NCBI GenBank assembly: GCA_021018815.1
Contig: JAITYX010000127.1
Span: forward strand, 248,001 to 312,000
Direction of reading: 5' to 3'
Length of the DNA stretch: 64,000 nucleotides
Source of the DNA: Talinum fruticosum
Lineage: Eukaryota; Streptophyta; Magnoliopsida; Caryophyllales; Talinaceae
Part shown: positions 21,240 through 31,475 of the stretch, piece after piece
Layout: every line of letters starts with the position of its first letter
Position numbering within the stretch: position 1 is the first letter of the stretch
Position numbers and translations under genes: made by a program
Notes under the pieces: model-generated
What the model saw: the letters and a program-made list of their open reading frames with translations, nothing else
Told to the model about the DNA's origin: nothing
The model's database searches: none

Positions 21240-22240
21240 TTCACTAGATTTGTAGGTTGAATTGGTTGATCTGCGAAGTCTGTTCTAATTGAGCTTGCTC
21301 ATCCGATTGGCCTTCAACATTCCGAGTTGGCTCTTGAGTTGTCTCATTCCGAGTCATGGTGTTCCGAGTTACCTCATTCCGAGTGACTTTTCCTTGACTC
21401 TTTCGTAGCTCGTCTTCGGTAAGATCATCATCTCGACCGAGCTTCAGATCCGAGAATGTTGACTCACTTGGTTTTCCCTGATTAATCTCATCAAAAACAA
21501 CGTGGATGTTTTCTTCCACTTTGTTAGTTCTTTTATTGAAAATACGATATGCTTTGCTATAAGATGAATAACCAAGAAAAATACATTCATCCGACCGAGC
21601 ATCAAACTTGGTCGGGTGATCCTTACCATTGTTGTGAATATAACACTTACATCCAAAGGGTTTAAAGTATGAAATGTTGGGTTTCTTCCCTTTGTAGAGC
21701 TCATATGGACTTTTCTTCAGGATGGGTCCGATGAGGGATCTATTCGAGTGTGTAGTTTGTCTGTGTTGATCGCCTCAGCCCATAAATAGTAAAGTAGATC
21801 ATGTTCAACCATCATTGTACTTCCTATATCTTCAAGAGTTCGTTTCTTTCTCTCCACTACTCCGTTCTATTGAGGACTTCTTACTGCCGACAAGTTGTGG
21901 GAGATACCATTCTTATCACGTAAATCTGCGACTCGAGTAACCGAACTCCCTTCCATGGTCGGTTCGAATTTTTCTTATCTAAGTCTCGAGACTCAACTTG
22001 AATTTTCCTATAAAGCTTGCTAAACTCTTTGAAAACTTCATTTTTGTGCTTAAGAAAACAAACCCAGGTAAATAGTGAGGAGTCATCAACTATCATAAGT
22101 ACATATGATTTACCTCCGAGGCGCTTTACAAGGATTTCACCACACAAGTCTATATGCAACAATTCAAGAACTTTGGATGTAGAAACAGTTTTGAGAGATT
22201 TGTGCATGCTTCATAGATTTTATTTTTCTTAAATGCACAG
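21240..22240 (-). pseudogene. Copia integrase, full-length copy (C2)
   Basis: Minus-strand order: LLHIDLCGEILVKRLGGKSY (first Asp, about 22160), VDDSSLFTWVCFLKHKNEVF, the RTDHGREF-equivalent frameshifted near 21960, the VVERKKRTLE-type Glu motif near 21850, and the C-terminal MSSTKGRNPTFHTLNPL/FDEINQGKPSEST region (21244-21704). This is the downstream copy of the duplicated segment and continues into RT. Confidence 0.75.
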
Positions 22241-22990
22241 TTAGGTAAGCCTCGACTAAACCATGAGATGCAAGCTTTTTAATGGTGTGCATGCTAGCAT
22301 GACCTAGTCTACGATGCCATGTCCAAGAATCATCGTGCGGAGAAGCTTTTAAAAAGATAAGTTCTGACTTGGATTAGAAAGAGGAATAGTGTAGGTATTA
22401 CCTAATATCTTACCCGATAGCTTAGTCACCATTGTAGTTGCATCGTAAATATAGCAATTGGTCTAAGTGAATCTTACCTCTTGACCTTTGTTACACAGTT
22501 GAGAGATGTTGAGTAGATTGTACTTTAATCCCTTGACAAGATAGACTCGGCTGACCAGGCTGTCTTCTTTTCCAATCTTGTCTATTCCAACTATCTTGCC
22601 CTTACTGTCATCTCCAAAAGTGACTTTGCCTCCCTTGTAATCTTCCAACTCATAAAAAGTCTTGAATCTCCCGACATGTGGCGTGAGCAACCACCGTTTA
22701 GGTAGCAATGACCTTTTGTCTTTTTCGAGTTACCCGCAAGTCGAAACACACTAACCCTTCCCACTTCCTCTAACGAACCCAAGTAACTCCCTTTACTGTG
22801 GTCCTTTTTGAGGAAGTAGACTCTTGGGAACCCATATTTGAATAACTTTAAGTTTGGTATGATTCCGAGTCTTCCTTTTAGAAAACCGAGTATGTGTCTC
22901 TTTCTTTTGAAAATCTTTTCTATTATAAACAGTGGAGAAGGCTTTCTCCTGTAGACTGGTCCGGGCTCAGTCCTCCTTTCATTCTTATGA
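22241..22990 (-). pseudogene. Gag C-terminus, protease and GAG_pre, downstream duplicate (C2)
   Basis: Minus-strand HGPIHKNERRTEPGPVYRRK (about 22940-22998) is the gag C-terminus. Protease pieces follow: SRHMSGDSRLF, YKGGKVTFGDDSKGKIVGI and GLKYNLLNISQLCNKGQEV (22463-22708). GAG_pre lies to 22241. It is the second copy of the duplication, and frames are broken. Confidence 0.7.
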
Positions 22991-23655
22991 ATGGGACCGT
23001 GCTGAGAAGTTGTGGGAGATACCATTCTTATCACAAAATTTTGCAAATTCTAAGTAGTCGAACTCCCTTGCATGGTCGGTTTGAATTCTTTTGATCCGAG
23101 TCCGAGAGTCAACTTGAATTTTTCTGCAGAGCTTGTTGAACTCTTTGAAAGCTTCATTTTTGTGCTCAAGAAAACAAACCCAGGTAAATCGTGAGTAGTC
23201 ATCAACAATCACAAGTACATATGATTGACCTCCGAGACTCTTGACAGGGATTTCACCACATAAGTCCCTATGCAACATTTCAAGCACTTTGAATGTGTAA
23301 ACAGCTTTGAGAGATTTGAAAGATGATCTGATTTGTTTCCCTTTTGTGCATGCTTCACAAATTTTATCTTTCTTAAATGCATAGTTAGGCAATCCTCCGA
23401 CTAAACCATGAGATGCAAGCTTCTTAATGGTGTGCATACTAACATAACCTAGTCTACGATGCCATTTTCAAGAATTATCATGTAGAGATGCTTTTAAACA
23501 AGATAAATTCTTACTAGGGTTAGAAAGAGGAATAGTGTAGGTATTACCTGATCTCTTACCCGAGAGCTTAGTCTCCTTGGTAGTTTCATGAGAAATATAG
23601 CAGTTGGTGTAAGTGAATCTTACCTCTTGACCTTTGTAACACAATTGAGAGATGC
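22991..23655 (-). pseudogene. GAG_pre and integrase first half, upstream duplicate (C2)
   Basis: One long minus-strand frame (22985-23437) reads MHTIKKLASHGLVGGLPNYA, CEACTKGKQIRSSFKSLKAV, DLCGEIPVKSLGGQSYVLVI and the RIKRIQTDHAREFDYLEF segment (Asp motif two, Gly changed to Ala). It stops at CDKNGISHNFSA, where the duplication junction joins it to gag. It is the best preserved integrase stretch of C2, but the Glu motif is absent from this copy. Confidence 0.75.
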
Positions 23656-23660
23656 TAAGT

Positions 23661-25849
23661 TGTTAAGCCGTATTTTATACGTATTTTTAGTAGTTATTGA
23701 GTTTATATTATATAGTTTATTTTATCTAATTTATTCTATTTTGTCTATTTATAGGTAATTATCGAATAAAGTGGGGAAGAGAAGAAAAGTCGTTAAAAGT
23801 GGATTTTTAGCTACCGACAAGCATCCAAGAAAATATATGAAGTCGGTCCATAAATATAATATGTAATAAAATATTTATTTTAGAATATTATATTTTAGGA
23901 AATCCTAATTGGAATAGAAAAGGAAACTTAGAAGAGAAGAAAGAGAAATAAACCCTAACTCTTTCACCCTATATATACTACTTATTATCATCATGGAGTG
24001 GCTCACGCAGCCCTTGCTGCCCCCTTCGCTGCTCATATCCCACGCTGCTGCCCACCTCCTTCGGTGCACATTCCTTGCTCTCGCCAACACCATCATCATC
24101 ATAATTCTCTTGCTCTCGCTGCCCCTTTCTTACCACCATCATCATAATATTTCATCACCATCCCATAATCATTTTTACCATCTCAAGCCAACCTTAATCT
24201 TCATCACCAATCAACGTAATTCACCAGCCATCAACATCATCCCTAATCATCACCTTCTTGATCATCACAATGGCAAGGATTATTATGGTATTATTATGAT
24301 TGTAATTTTTATTTTAAAGACTCTAGTTTTATTGTTCGATTAATATTAAAGATGCTATTTTTATTTAGTTTACGTGTTTTTAATTATATTATGTTTGAGT
24401 AAGTTTTTTATACTTAAGTATAATCTCATTGAAGCTATGTTAAATTATTTATTTTGAAACAAAGTTTTGATTTTTATTGTCTTATTGATTTGATCCATGA
24501 TTCTATGATAATTTGTGTTTAATGTTTATGAATTTATGTCTAATTAATTAGAGTGCAGGCTATTTAGTTTTATATAAATTCATGTGATAGTTTAGAGAGT
24601 TTAAGTACGTAATTGCTTGATCTTTTAGACATAAGTATCACCCTAGTTAATCATGGATGGCTCATACCCATCTCTTTTAATTAGGAAATTATCATAGATC
24701 CTTCTTAAATCAATTTGCTAGTAGATTGGTTATTAGGTGCTAGATGATGTTTTTCTAATACTTAATGCTCTGATTTGATTAAATTCTAGTGCTAGTGCTA
24801 GGGTTATCAATATTAGTAGGGTTTATATTAGGGCTAGGCCTAAGTAAACTAATAACTAAGGAAAAACAGGGAAGATCCGCTAGTGGTTGTCTTCTACGGT
24901 TTAGCTCATGGGTAGATCAATTTGTGTGTTAATGATAAATAATAATTTGCATGGTGGATATAGATTATACTAAGTGTTTTTATAAATTTGCTATCTTTGA
25001 TAATTATTTGTTTGCTTTTTAGTTATTTTCTTTAGTTTGTCAATTTTTATTTATAAATATATAGTCTTTTATTATTAATTTCGTTACCCCCTAAAGATCA
25101 GTATTTTAGGTTAGTTTTAGTAATTTTATTTTAATTTAATTTTGAGTCTTTATATATTTTAATTTTCAGAATTAATTTTCTGTCAGTTTTTATTATTTTT
25201 GAGTCAGTTTGTTAGAAATTAGTTTAAAAATAGTTTCTTTTGTTATTTTTCTTGTTTTATTTTCTTTTAGGGTTTAGATAGAGTCCTAGTTTGCTGTGAT
25301 TAAATTTTAGAATTTTTGGAATTAATTTGATATTTTTTCAGATTTAATTCTTGAATTTAATTACTGCAGGTTTTTAATAAAATAAATTCGTAAATTAGAT
25401 TTTAAATTTTGTTTTTATATTTTTAGGGTCTGGTTAGGTTTAGAAAATTAGTATTATTATTCTGGGTAATTTTAGTATTTATTTTCGTAATTATTTTAGT
25501 GCAGAATTTTACTTATTTAATTTTCTGTTTTAGAATTTGTTTATTTTCTACTTTAGTTTTCTGTTTTAATTATTCTAAAAAATATACAAAAAATATTTCT
25601 GGGTTATTGTAGTTTTATTATTCTGTATAAATTATTTATTTAGTTATTAGATAATTTTCTATGAATTTTAGTTATTGATTTTAATTTGTATTTTCTGTTT
25701 TGTTTTTAAGAGTAGTAAATTTAATTAGATTAAAACTTGCATGTTATTATATCTTTCCTCGTGGATTCGATCCCTACTTGCCCTTGCTATATTGTTTATT
25801 ATAAGTTTAAGTAGTGGTTTAATTTGTTGCTCGTACGACAAGCTTAACA
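23661..25849 (+). repeat. Solo LTR S2 of an unrelated LTR retrotransposon
   Basis: 2189 bp starting TGTTAAGC and ending GCTTAACA, so the ends form an 8-bp inverted repeat with TG...CA termini. Perfect 5-bp target duplication TAAGT at 23656-23660 and 25850-25854. The interrupted protease/GAG_pre sequence of C2 resumes on both sides. It is AT-rich, unrelated to the other families here, with a TATATATA box (23970) and an end block (TTCGATCCCTACTTGCCC, about 25768) of the kind seen near LTR ends. The open frame 23993-24343 is low-complexity and not supported as a gene. Confidence 0.85.
23970..23977 (+). promoter_or_regulatory. TATA box of solo LTR S2
   Basis: TATATATA follows CTCTTTCACCC and lies about 310 bp from the LTR start, the usual arrangement for an LTR promoter. 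Confidence 0.45.
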
Positions 25850-25854
25850 TAAGT

Positions 25855-26857
25855 AGATTGTACTTCAATCCCTTGACTAGGTAGACTGCAGCGACTAGAT
25901 TGTCTCGTTTTCCAATCCTACCTATCCCAATTATCTTGCCCTTGCTATCGTCTCCAAATGAGACATTCCCTCCCTTGAACTCTTCTAACTCAAAAAAGAG
26001 TCTTGAGTCTCCCGACATGTGGCGTGATCATCCACTTTCTATGTACCAATGCCCTTTTTTCTTTTCTCGAGCTACCTGTAAGACGTAAATAAACTAACCT
26101 TTCTCACTTCCTCTAACGAACCCAATAACTCCTTTTATGAGGAAGAAGACTCTTGGAACCCAGATTTGAATAACTTTGGGTTTCGTCCGATTCTCGAGTC
26201 TTCCTTTTGGAAAACCGAGTCTATGTCTCTTTCTTTTGAAAATCTTTTTCTTATAAACTGGTGGAGAAGATTTTCTCCTGTAAGTCTGGTCTAGGCTTAG
26301 TCCTCTTTTCATTCTTATGAATGGGATCGTGCTCAGCCTTCCCGAACTTCACAGCTTCGGAATCATTTTTGAAAACATTTGAGTAAGAGTTAGATTCCTC
26401 CTCTTTGTTAAAACCAAGTCCTTCTTTTCTCGAAGGAGACACATTAAGACCGTAAGAGCATGTCAAGCTTTTTCGACCTTGAGTAATCTTCAAAACAAGT
26501 CCTCGAGACTCATTGAGCTTTTGCTTCATATGCTCATTTTCTCTTTTGAGTGACTCGGACTCAGTCTCATTAGTTTGAGCATTAGTTTTGAGTTCTCTTA
26601 GAGAAAGTCTCGGCTTTTCTAATTCGTTTTTCAAAGAAATGCTCTCGAAGTGATAGACTCAAGTTGTTTTTTAAACCGATAAGAATCGAATTGGACTTCT
26701 CTTCTAAAGTATAAATATATTTAGCTAAATTAACTTTGGAAAAATTAAGGAAATATTCAATTACCTCCTGAGGATTCATTTCCCCTTGTCGAGTGATCGA
26801 ATTTGACTCGGATTTAGCTTTTGAGTCCGATAGTGCCATCGGACACTTTGAGTCATA
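25855..26857 (-). pseudogene. Protease and C-terminal gag, upstream duplicate (C2)
   Basis: Minus-strand protease (MSGDSRLFFELEEFKGGNVS, FGDDSKGKIIGIGRIGKRDN, 25725-26018) is preceded by gag (MKRGLSLDQTYRRK, then NPQEVIEYFLNFSKVNLAKY and SLREHFFEKRIRKAETFSKR, 26251-26839). Gag is cut at 26857 by the fused LTR piece, so the UBN2 core and zinc knuckle of this copy are missing. Confidence 0.75.
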
Positions 26858-28075
26858 TGAAGACTCGGACTTTGCATGAATAACATTTTGAGTGCTACCA
26901 AGGAATCAGGTACAAACTCCATCCCTTATAAGTTTTGATTACAAGTCATTCTAAGTGATATAGAAACATTTCACGAGTGATACGTAACCTTTTCCGAGTG
27001 TTACGTAAACTAATATAGAAGTTTTCGTTTGTTTCGATCGACTTAGAAAGCATACTCTTGCTCATCTTTTCACATCCGTAGTTCCGAGTCACTCAGACAA
27101 CACTAAGATTTATTGCATGTTCAAACACTCGATCTAACACGTTTAAACACAGGTCCGACCTCATATTCCAAGTTCGAGTGAATTACGGCTTTATTCATCT
27201 CTTCTAGTCGCCTTGTTTTGTTTGAACCTTATCTCGTGTAGATCAAGTATTCTTTCTCCGATATTCAATATCTAACTTGATCTTTCTCTAGATAGACTCA
27301 AATGAAATTTGAGTATAGTGAATATTAGACTTAGAAAATTCCATTCCTTTCGACTCGGATAATTATGCACTTAATTATCTTAATTAAATGATTATTTGTG
27401 TCTAATCTTGGACCAAAGTATTTTGTACTTTGAGAACCAAAATTTGATTTACTTTTGTCGGTTATCTAAACGAGGTTATCCTACTTTTGAACTACAAAAG
27501 TAACCGGCTCCAAGATGTCAAATCACCAGCAGACAAGGGTTTTTCTACTTCGACCAAGCCCTAGAAACTATGTCGGGGTTGTCTGTTTCCAAAACTAGAA
27601 ATCTTCAACGCTATGCTCAATGGTGGTTTCCACCTTACTTTTCGGACATCACCAGTGGATTGGGACATTCTAAGAAGTCAAGAGCTATTGCACAACGTTC
27701 ACAACTCAACGGATATGTTTCGAGTGACTCGAAGAACCGTTACAACGGTCACGAGAGGACTTCTAATCGGAAGATAGTCACAACGACTAATCCGCTTAGT
27801 CATCTATAAATAGAAGCCAACTCTCAAGACATGAAGATTGCTGCAACCATTGTCAATACACATACTTAAGCAAAAGTCTTTGTATTCATATTCAATCTTC
27901 TATTGACAACTCTAACTCTGTACTTAACATCTTTCTAAGTTATAAGGTCTTGTAATCAGTCACAACTTTCATTCTTACTTTCCGAGTAATGTCCCTTGAC
28001 TAAGCTGTAAGGGTTAACTCAGCTCAGCTTGTCCCTAGTTGTAAAGGTTACCTCAGTTAGGAAGTACTAGATCAA
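26858..28075 (+). repeat. Truncated copia LTR in plus orientation
   Basis: Starts TGAAGACTCGGAC inside C2 gag and follows the LTR to AAGTACTAGATCA, then breaks; the last 300 bp or so of the LTR are absent. The hairpin region lies near 27415 and a TATA box at 27805. It is joined to a minus-strand LTR piece at about 28076. The junction falls within a shared GATCAAG-like word, so its exact base is uncertain by a few positions. Confidence 0.8.
27805..27812 (+). promoter_or_regulatory. TATA box in the truncated LTR
   Basis: TATAAATA in the conserved context CATC...GAAGCCAA. Confidence 0.5.
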
Positions 28076-28475
28076 GGAGTAAGAATACTTGATCTAGACA
28101 TATATAGTTCAAACAAAACAAGCCGACTTAGAGAGTTGAATCAACGTAGTAATTCACTTGAACTTAGAATATGAAGTTAGACCTAAGTTTAAAAGTGTTA
28201 GAGTGAATGTTTGATTATGCAATAAGTCCGAGTGATGTCCGAGTGACACAAAATCATTAGTGTGAGTTGATGAACAATAGTGTTCTTTCCGAGTCAGTCG
28301 GAATCGAGTGAGAACACATGCAATGGTTTCGTAACACTCGTAAAAGTTTCTAAACCACTCAAAATAGTTTCTATAGTACTCGAATGACTTGTAATTAGAA
28401 CTTATAAGAGATGAAGTTTGTACCTGAATTCTTCATGGTACTCGGAATGATATACATGCAAGGTCTCGGTCTTCA
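28076..28475 (-). repeat. Remnant of the C2 5' LTR (outer 400 bp)
   Basis: Matches the first 400 bp of the copia LTR on the minus strand and ends GTCTTCA at 28475, the outer LTR terminus. To the right, gypsy gag sequence resumes. Together with 26858-27257 it forms a 400-bp inverted repeat. Confidence 0.75.
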
Positions 28476-29376
28476 CCACCCGGAAACCAAGCAACAATAA
28501 AAACCTTTTAGTGGCACCTTCACCATCTTTATTGAACTCATACCAGGTCGGTGGGATCCTTCTATTTTTATCCGAGATATTGACGAGTCACAACCACTTC
28601 TTAGCCTACCTCTCGTTGGATCTAGAAGTTCGGAGGTCTGTAGGTAAGTGATGAAGAAGATGTCTAAGAAACAAGAAGTAATGATATTAATAGTGATGAC
28701 TTCTGGGCACACCACCCTTCGAAGAAGACTTTTGAGGAAACAATAAGAACCATGTAGTTTAGTTTCTTACTAGATCGGGACGACACAACACACCATTGCG
28801 TCCACAATAGACTCAGGAAGCCCCAAAAGAGCCTATAGTTGCAACGGAAAAAGACCCAATCCTTAAACTCTAGAAATTAAAAGTCGACATTTCAATCTAG
28901 TAATTAATATTTGCTTCCCGAAACATAGGCAAGCTTTAATTGATGCACTCAGCGAGATTGAAGTTTACCTTGAAACCACAACAGAGGAAGTAGTAGGATT
29001 GATTAACAGTTGAGATGGAACCATTACTTTTAATTAGAAGGATGTCCCGGAAGAAAGTGTTGCATACAACAATGCCCTTTACATGGTTATAACTTGCATC
29101 AACAAGTTTGTTCCTTTAACCTTGGTAGACAATGGATCAGCAGATCAATGTGTGTCCCTAGAGAACTGCTAAGAGGTTAGGAATTATGGAGCAACAACTC
29201 TCTAAGCGGACTTCATCTTCGAGCTTATGATAATTATAGAAGAACAGTCTTGGGAATAGTGACATTACTAGTCAATATAGGGCCAATGGAGAGGAATATT
29301 GAATTCCAAGTCTTAGATATCCTACCCACATTCAATCTACTTCTAGGATGCCCTTGGTTGCACGATCAACGAGCAA
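28476..29376 (+). pseudogene. Gypsy gag C-terminus and protease (G1)
   Basis: Gag resumes after C2 with a broken frame (HPETKQQ, stop, KPFSGTFTIFIELI). From about 29070 the protease region reads NNALYMVITCINKFVPLTLV followed by DNGSAD, the aspartic-protease active-site box in the DNG form common in this group. Further remnants run to LLGCPWLHD at about 29345-29370. Many stops and shifts. The matching G2 protease is 45801-46110. Confidence 0.7.
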
Positions 29377-29781
29377 GTGCCTTCTACCCTACATCATAAG
29401 TTCAAAATGATCATCAAAGGTCAGGTCATAACTATTAATGGGGATAATCTTTGTGCTATTATCACCTCCAAAGAGTTTGTACTGGAGATCGAGCACAATG
29501 CTAATGTTGAAGAACTTTATGGATTTAAAACAATCGCTGCTTTAGAAAGGGATGAAGCATCTTTTACCTTTAACTCTTTTGGCAACCCTAGTGTTCAATC
29601 GATGCTTAGGAAGAAGGGGCATTTTTCAGGTCATGCTACAAGCCGAAGGGCATACCACCCTAACTTTCCACCCCTTGAACCCACTAACAACTACAACTTT
29701 AGGCTAGGCTATCAACCTACCACTAAGGAAATAGCTCAAGCTAAGTGGGAAGTCCAAGTGAAAAGCTATGGAAGATCATGA
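29377..29781 (+). pseudogene. Gypsy pol linker between protease and RT (G1)
   Basis: An uninterrupted 134-residue stretch (HHKFKMIIKGQVITINGDNL, FKTIAALERDEASFTFNSFG, LGYQPTTKEIAQAKWEVQ). It lies just after the protease, in the position of the variable linker of Tat-type pol. The related G2 sequence is at about 44920-45790. No known catalytic motif is seen. Confidence 0.55.
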
Positions 29782-30650
29782 AAATCGCTCACCAATAATA
29801 GAGGAAACAATAACAATTAATTTGGGGTCAATCGATCAACCCCAAGATCTTAAGATTGGGAAAACTTTAGATCCGGAAGAGCAGAAGCAATTCACTTCAC
29901 TCCTTATTGAATTCATCGATGTCTTTGCATTGTCCTACAAAGACATATCGGGTATAGATCCGAGTATAGCATAACACAAAATTCGGCCTTATGAGGATGC
30001 TAAGCTAGTTAAGCAGAAGTTGAGGAGGATGAAACCATAATAGGCCTTAAAGATTAAGGAAAAGGTTCACAAACAATTGGAGGCTGGGTTTATTGAGGTA
30101 GTTCACTATCCTCGGTGGGTAGCAAATATAGTTCCGACTCGAAGAAAGATGGTAGTGTTTGTATGTGCGTGGACTTCATGGATTTAAACAAGGCCAATCC
30201 TAAGGATGATTTCTCGTTACCTCATATCGATCAAGTGAAGATGGCTGAAGAAGACATGTAAAAGATGAGCTTCATCACTCAATGGGGGACGTACTATTAT
30301 GTTGTGATGCCATTTGGGCTCAAAAATGCGGGTGCAACGTATCGGAGGACAACAACGACACTCATCGCATGATATCATCTATAAAGAAGCTGAAGTATAT
30401 GTAGATGATATGATAATAAAATTCAAGGACAGGGCGGGGCACTTTCCCGACTTGAGAAAGTACTTCTATAGACTCGTAAAGTACAATATGTGCCTTAATC
30501 CTCAAAGTTTGGCCTTTGGGGTAACCTCCGCAAACTCGTTAGGATATGTTGTCAATCTTAGAAAATTAAAGTTAATCTATCCAAGATCAAAGCAATTTAG
30601 GAGATCCCTCCACCAAGTACGGAGAAAGAGATAAGGGGTTTCCTACGACA
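29768..30650 (+). pseudogene. Gypsy reverse transcriptase with internal deletion (G1)
   Basis: The RT entry FIDVFALSYKDISGIDPSIA (about 29912-29970) is followed by broken LRRMKP, EAGFIEVVHYPRWVAN and DLNKANPKDDFSLPHIDQ segments (30000-30235). The stretch that normally follows (palm, GYAGYNQ-type) is largely missing, and sequence jumps to KMAEEDM and FITQWGTYYYVVMPFGLKNA (about 30270). The catalytic box YVDDMIIKFKDRAGHFPDLR starts at about 30398. The tail to 30634 resembles the RT-RNase H connection. Confidence 0.8.
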
Positions 30651-31079
30651 TTTACAATACATTAGTCGTTTCATATGCAAACTAACTATGGTCTCGTGAA
30701 CCCATTTTTAAGAAGTAAAACAAAGGATCCGAGCCCATTTGGGATACCGAGTGCCAACAAGCATTCGAGAAGGTTAAGGAATACCCGGTAATCGTCAAGT
30801 GTTAGTTCCACCCCAATAAGGGAAACCTTTACTTTTATATCTCACTATAACGAAACAACTATGGGAGCCTAGATATACACCGCTAGAGAAGAACGTGCGA
30901 TCTACTATCTTGGCAAGAAATTCGGACACTACATTCAACTAATCATTACCCTATAAGAACGTCAATTGCTGAAATTTCTATAAGCATTCATTATTCACCG
31001 TTGAATCAATGCAAAGAGCTAAAGAATATTCGATTATTCTGATCTCTCGAGCACTCATTCAACTCGATCATTACCCTAC
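30651..31079 (+). pseudogene. Gypsy RNase H remnant (G1)
   Basis: Short recognisable segments in shifting frames: LQYISRFICKLTMV (about 30650), CQQAFEKVKEY (about 30750) and EERAIYYLGKKFGHYIQL (about 30890), typical of a Ty3/gypsy RNase H. It stops abruptly near 31075, where sequence becomes gypsy LTR. The second RNase H, integrase, 3' untranslated region and LTR start are missing. Confidence 0.65.
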
Positions 31080-31475
31080 CTTAGACATAATTCACAAAAC
31101 TAGCCTTTTTCTTTGGATTGTCACTAGCATCAAGAGCTCCATTGTAGAGATCCAGATTAGCAAGGTGGGACAACCCGAGGGCCATATTTCAGCCTTCGAA
31201 AGGTTATTTTTATTTCTGTTTTATTACTTACCATATTGTGATTTAAGAGATGTAATCGCTTTACTTTCTTCACCCCGACCGATGTAATCTTCATTTTTTG
31301 CTTTGATTTTCTTTATCGCTTTCTTTACTACTTTCCTTTATTGTTTTCCTTATTACTACTTTCCTTTATTGTTTCCCTTGTTATGTTTTGGTTGCTTTAA
31401 TTTTTCCTCACATGTTGTAGGCTTTCTTTCTTACATCATTATTAACACGCTATTCGAACTAGTAATGGTCGTCTT
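31080..31475 (+). repeat. G1 3' LTR, first surviving part
   Basis: Homologous to the G2 LTR (minus strand, about 49090-49400): shared blocks include AGAGATCCAGATTA, GACAACCCGAGGG and AACTAGTAATGG. The LTR start is missing because a deletion joins RNase H to mid-LTR. It is interrupted at 31476 by C3 and resumes at 42095; GTCTT at 31471-31475 is the left target duplication. The frame through here (31009-31287) is not coding. Confidence 0.7.

Larger units (their letters stand above)
21890..26310 (-). repeat. 1.1-kb tandem duplication inside C2 (gag end, protease, integrase first half)
   Basis: Read on the minus strand, gag C-terminus (from about 26310), protease, GAG_pre and the first integrase half run to about 22991. 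There integrase sequence (CDKNGISHNFSA) is fused to gag sequence (HGPIHKNERR), and the same series repeats to about 21890 and on into complete integrase. Copy lengths are about 1.1 kb each once the 2189-bp S2 insertion and its 5-bp duplication are removed. C3 and C4 lack this repeat. Confidence 0.8.
14228..28475 (-). mobile_element. C2: rearranged SIRE-type copia element on the minus strand
   Basis: It sits inside gag of G1. From its 3' end (left): 3' LTR 14228-15736, tail, 3' ORF interrupted by solo LTR S1, spacer, RNase H, RT, integrase, a 1.1-kb tandem duplication of gag end/protease/integrase half, solo LTR S2 inside the second copy, and half of gag. The gag 5' half, primer site and most of the 5' LTR are gone, replaced by a fusion of two opposed LTR pieces (26858-28475). 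Flanks TTGCT (left) and CCACC (right) do not match, so no target duplication supports the outer ends. Confidence 0.8.

Noticed and set aside
23993..24343. Open frame of 116 residues in solo LTR S2
   Set aside because: It lies just after the LTR TATA box, consists of Leu/Ile/His runs from CAT and ATC repeats, and matches no domain. Probably transcribed LTR sequence.
23661..25849. S2 as a DNA transposon with 8-bp terminal inverted repeats
   Set aside because: TG...CA termini and a 5-bp target duplication fit an LTR better. No transposase frame is present.
28476..28480. CCACC after the C2 LTR as a target duplication
   Set aside because: The left flank of C2 is TTGCT, so the flanks do not match. 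CCACC also follows the G2 LTR at 60947, which is a coincidence as far as I can see.
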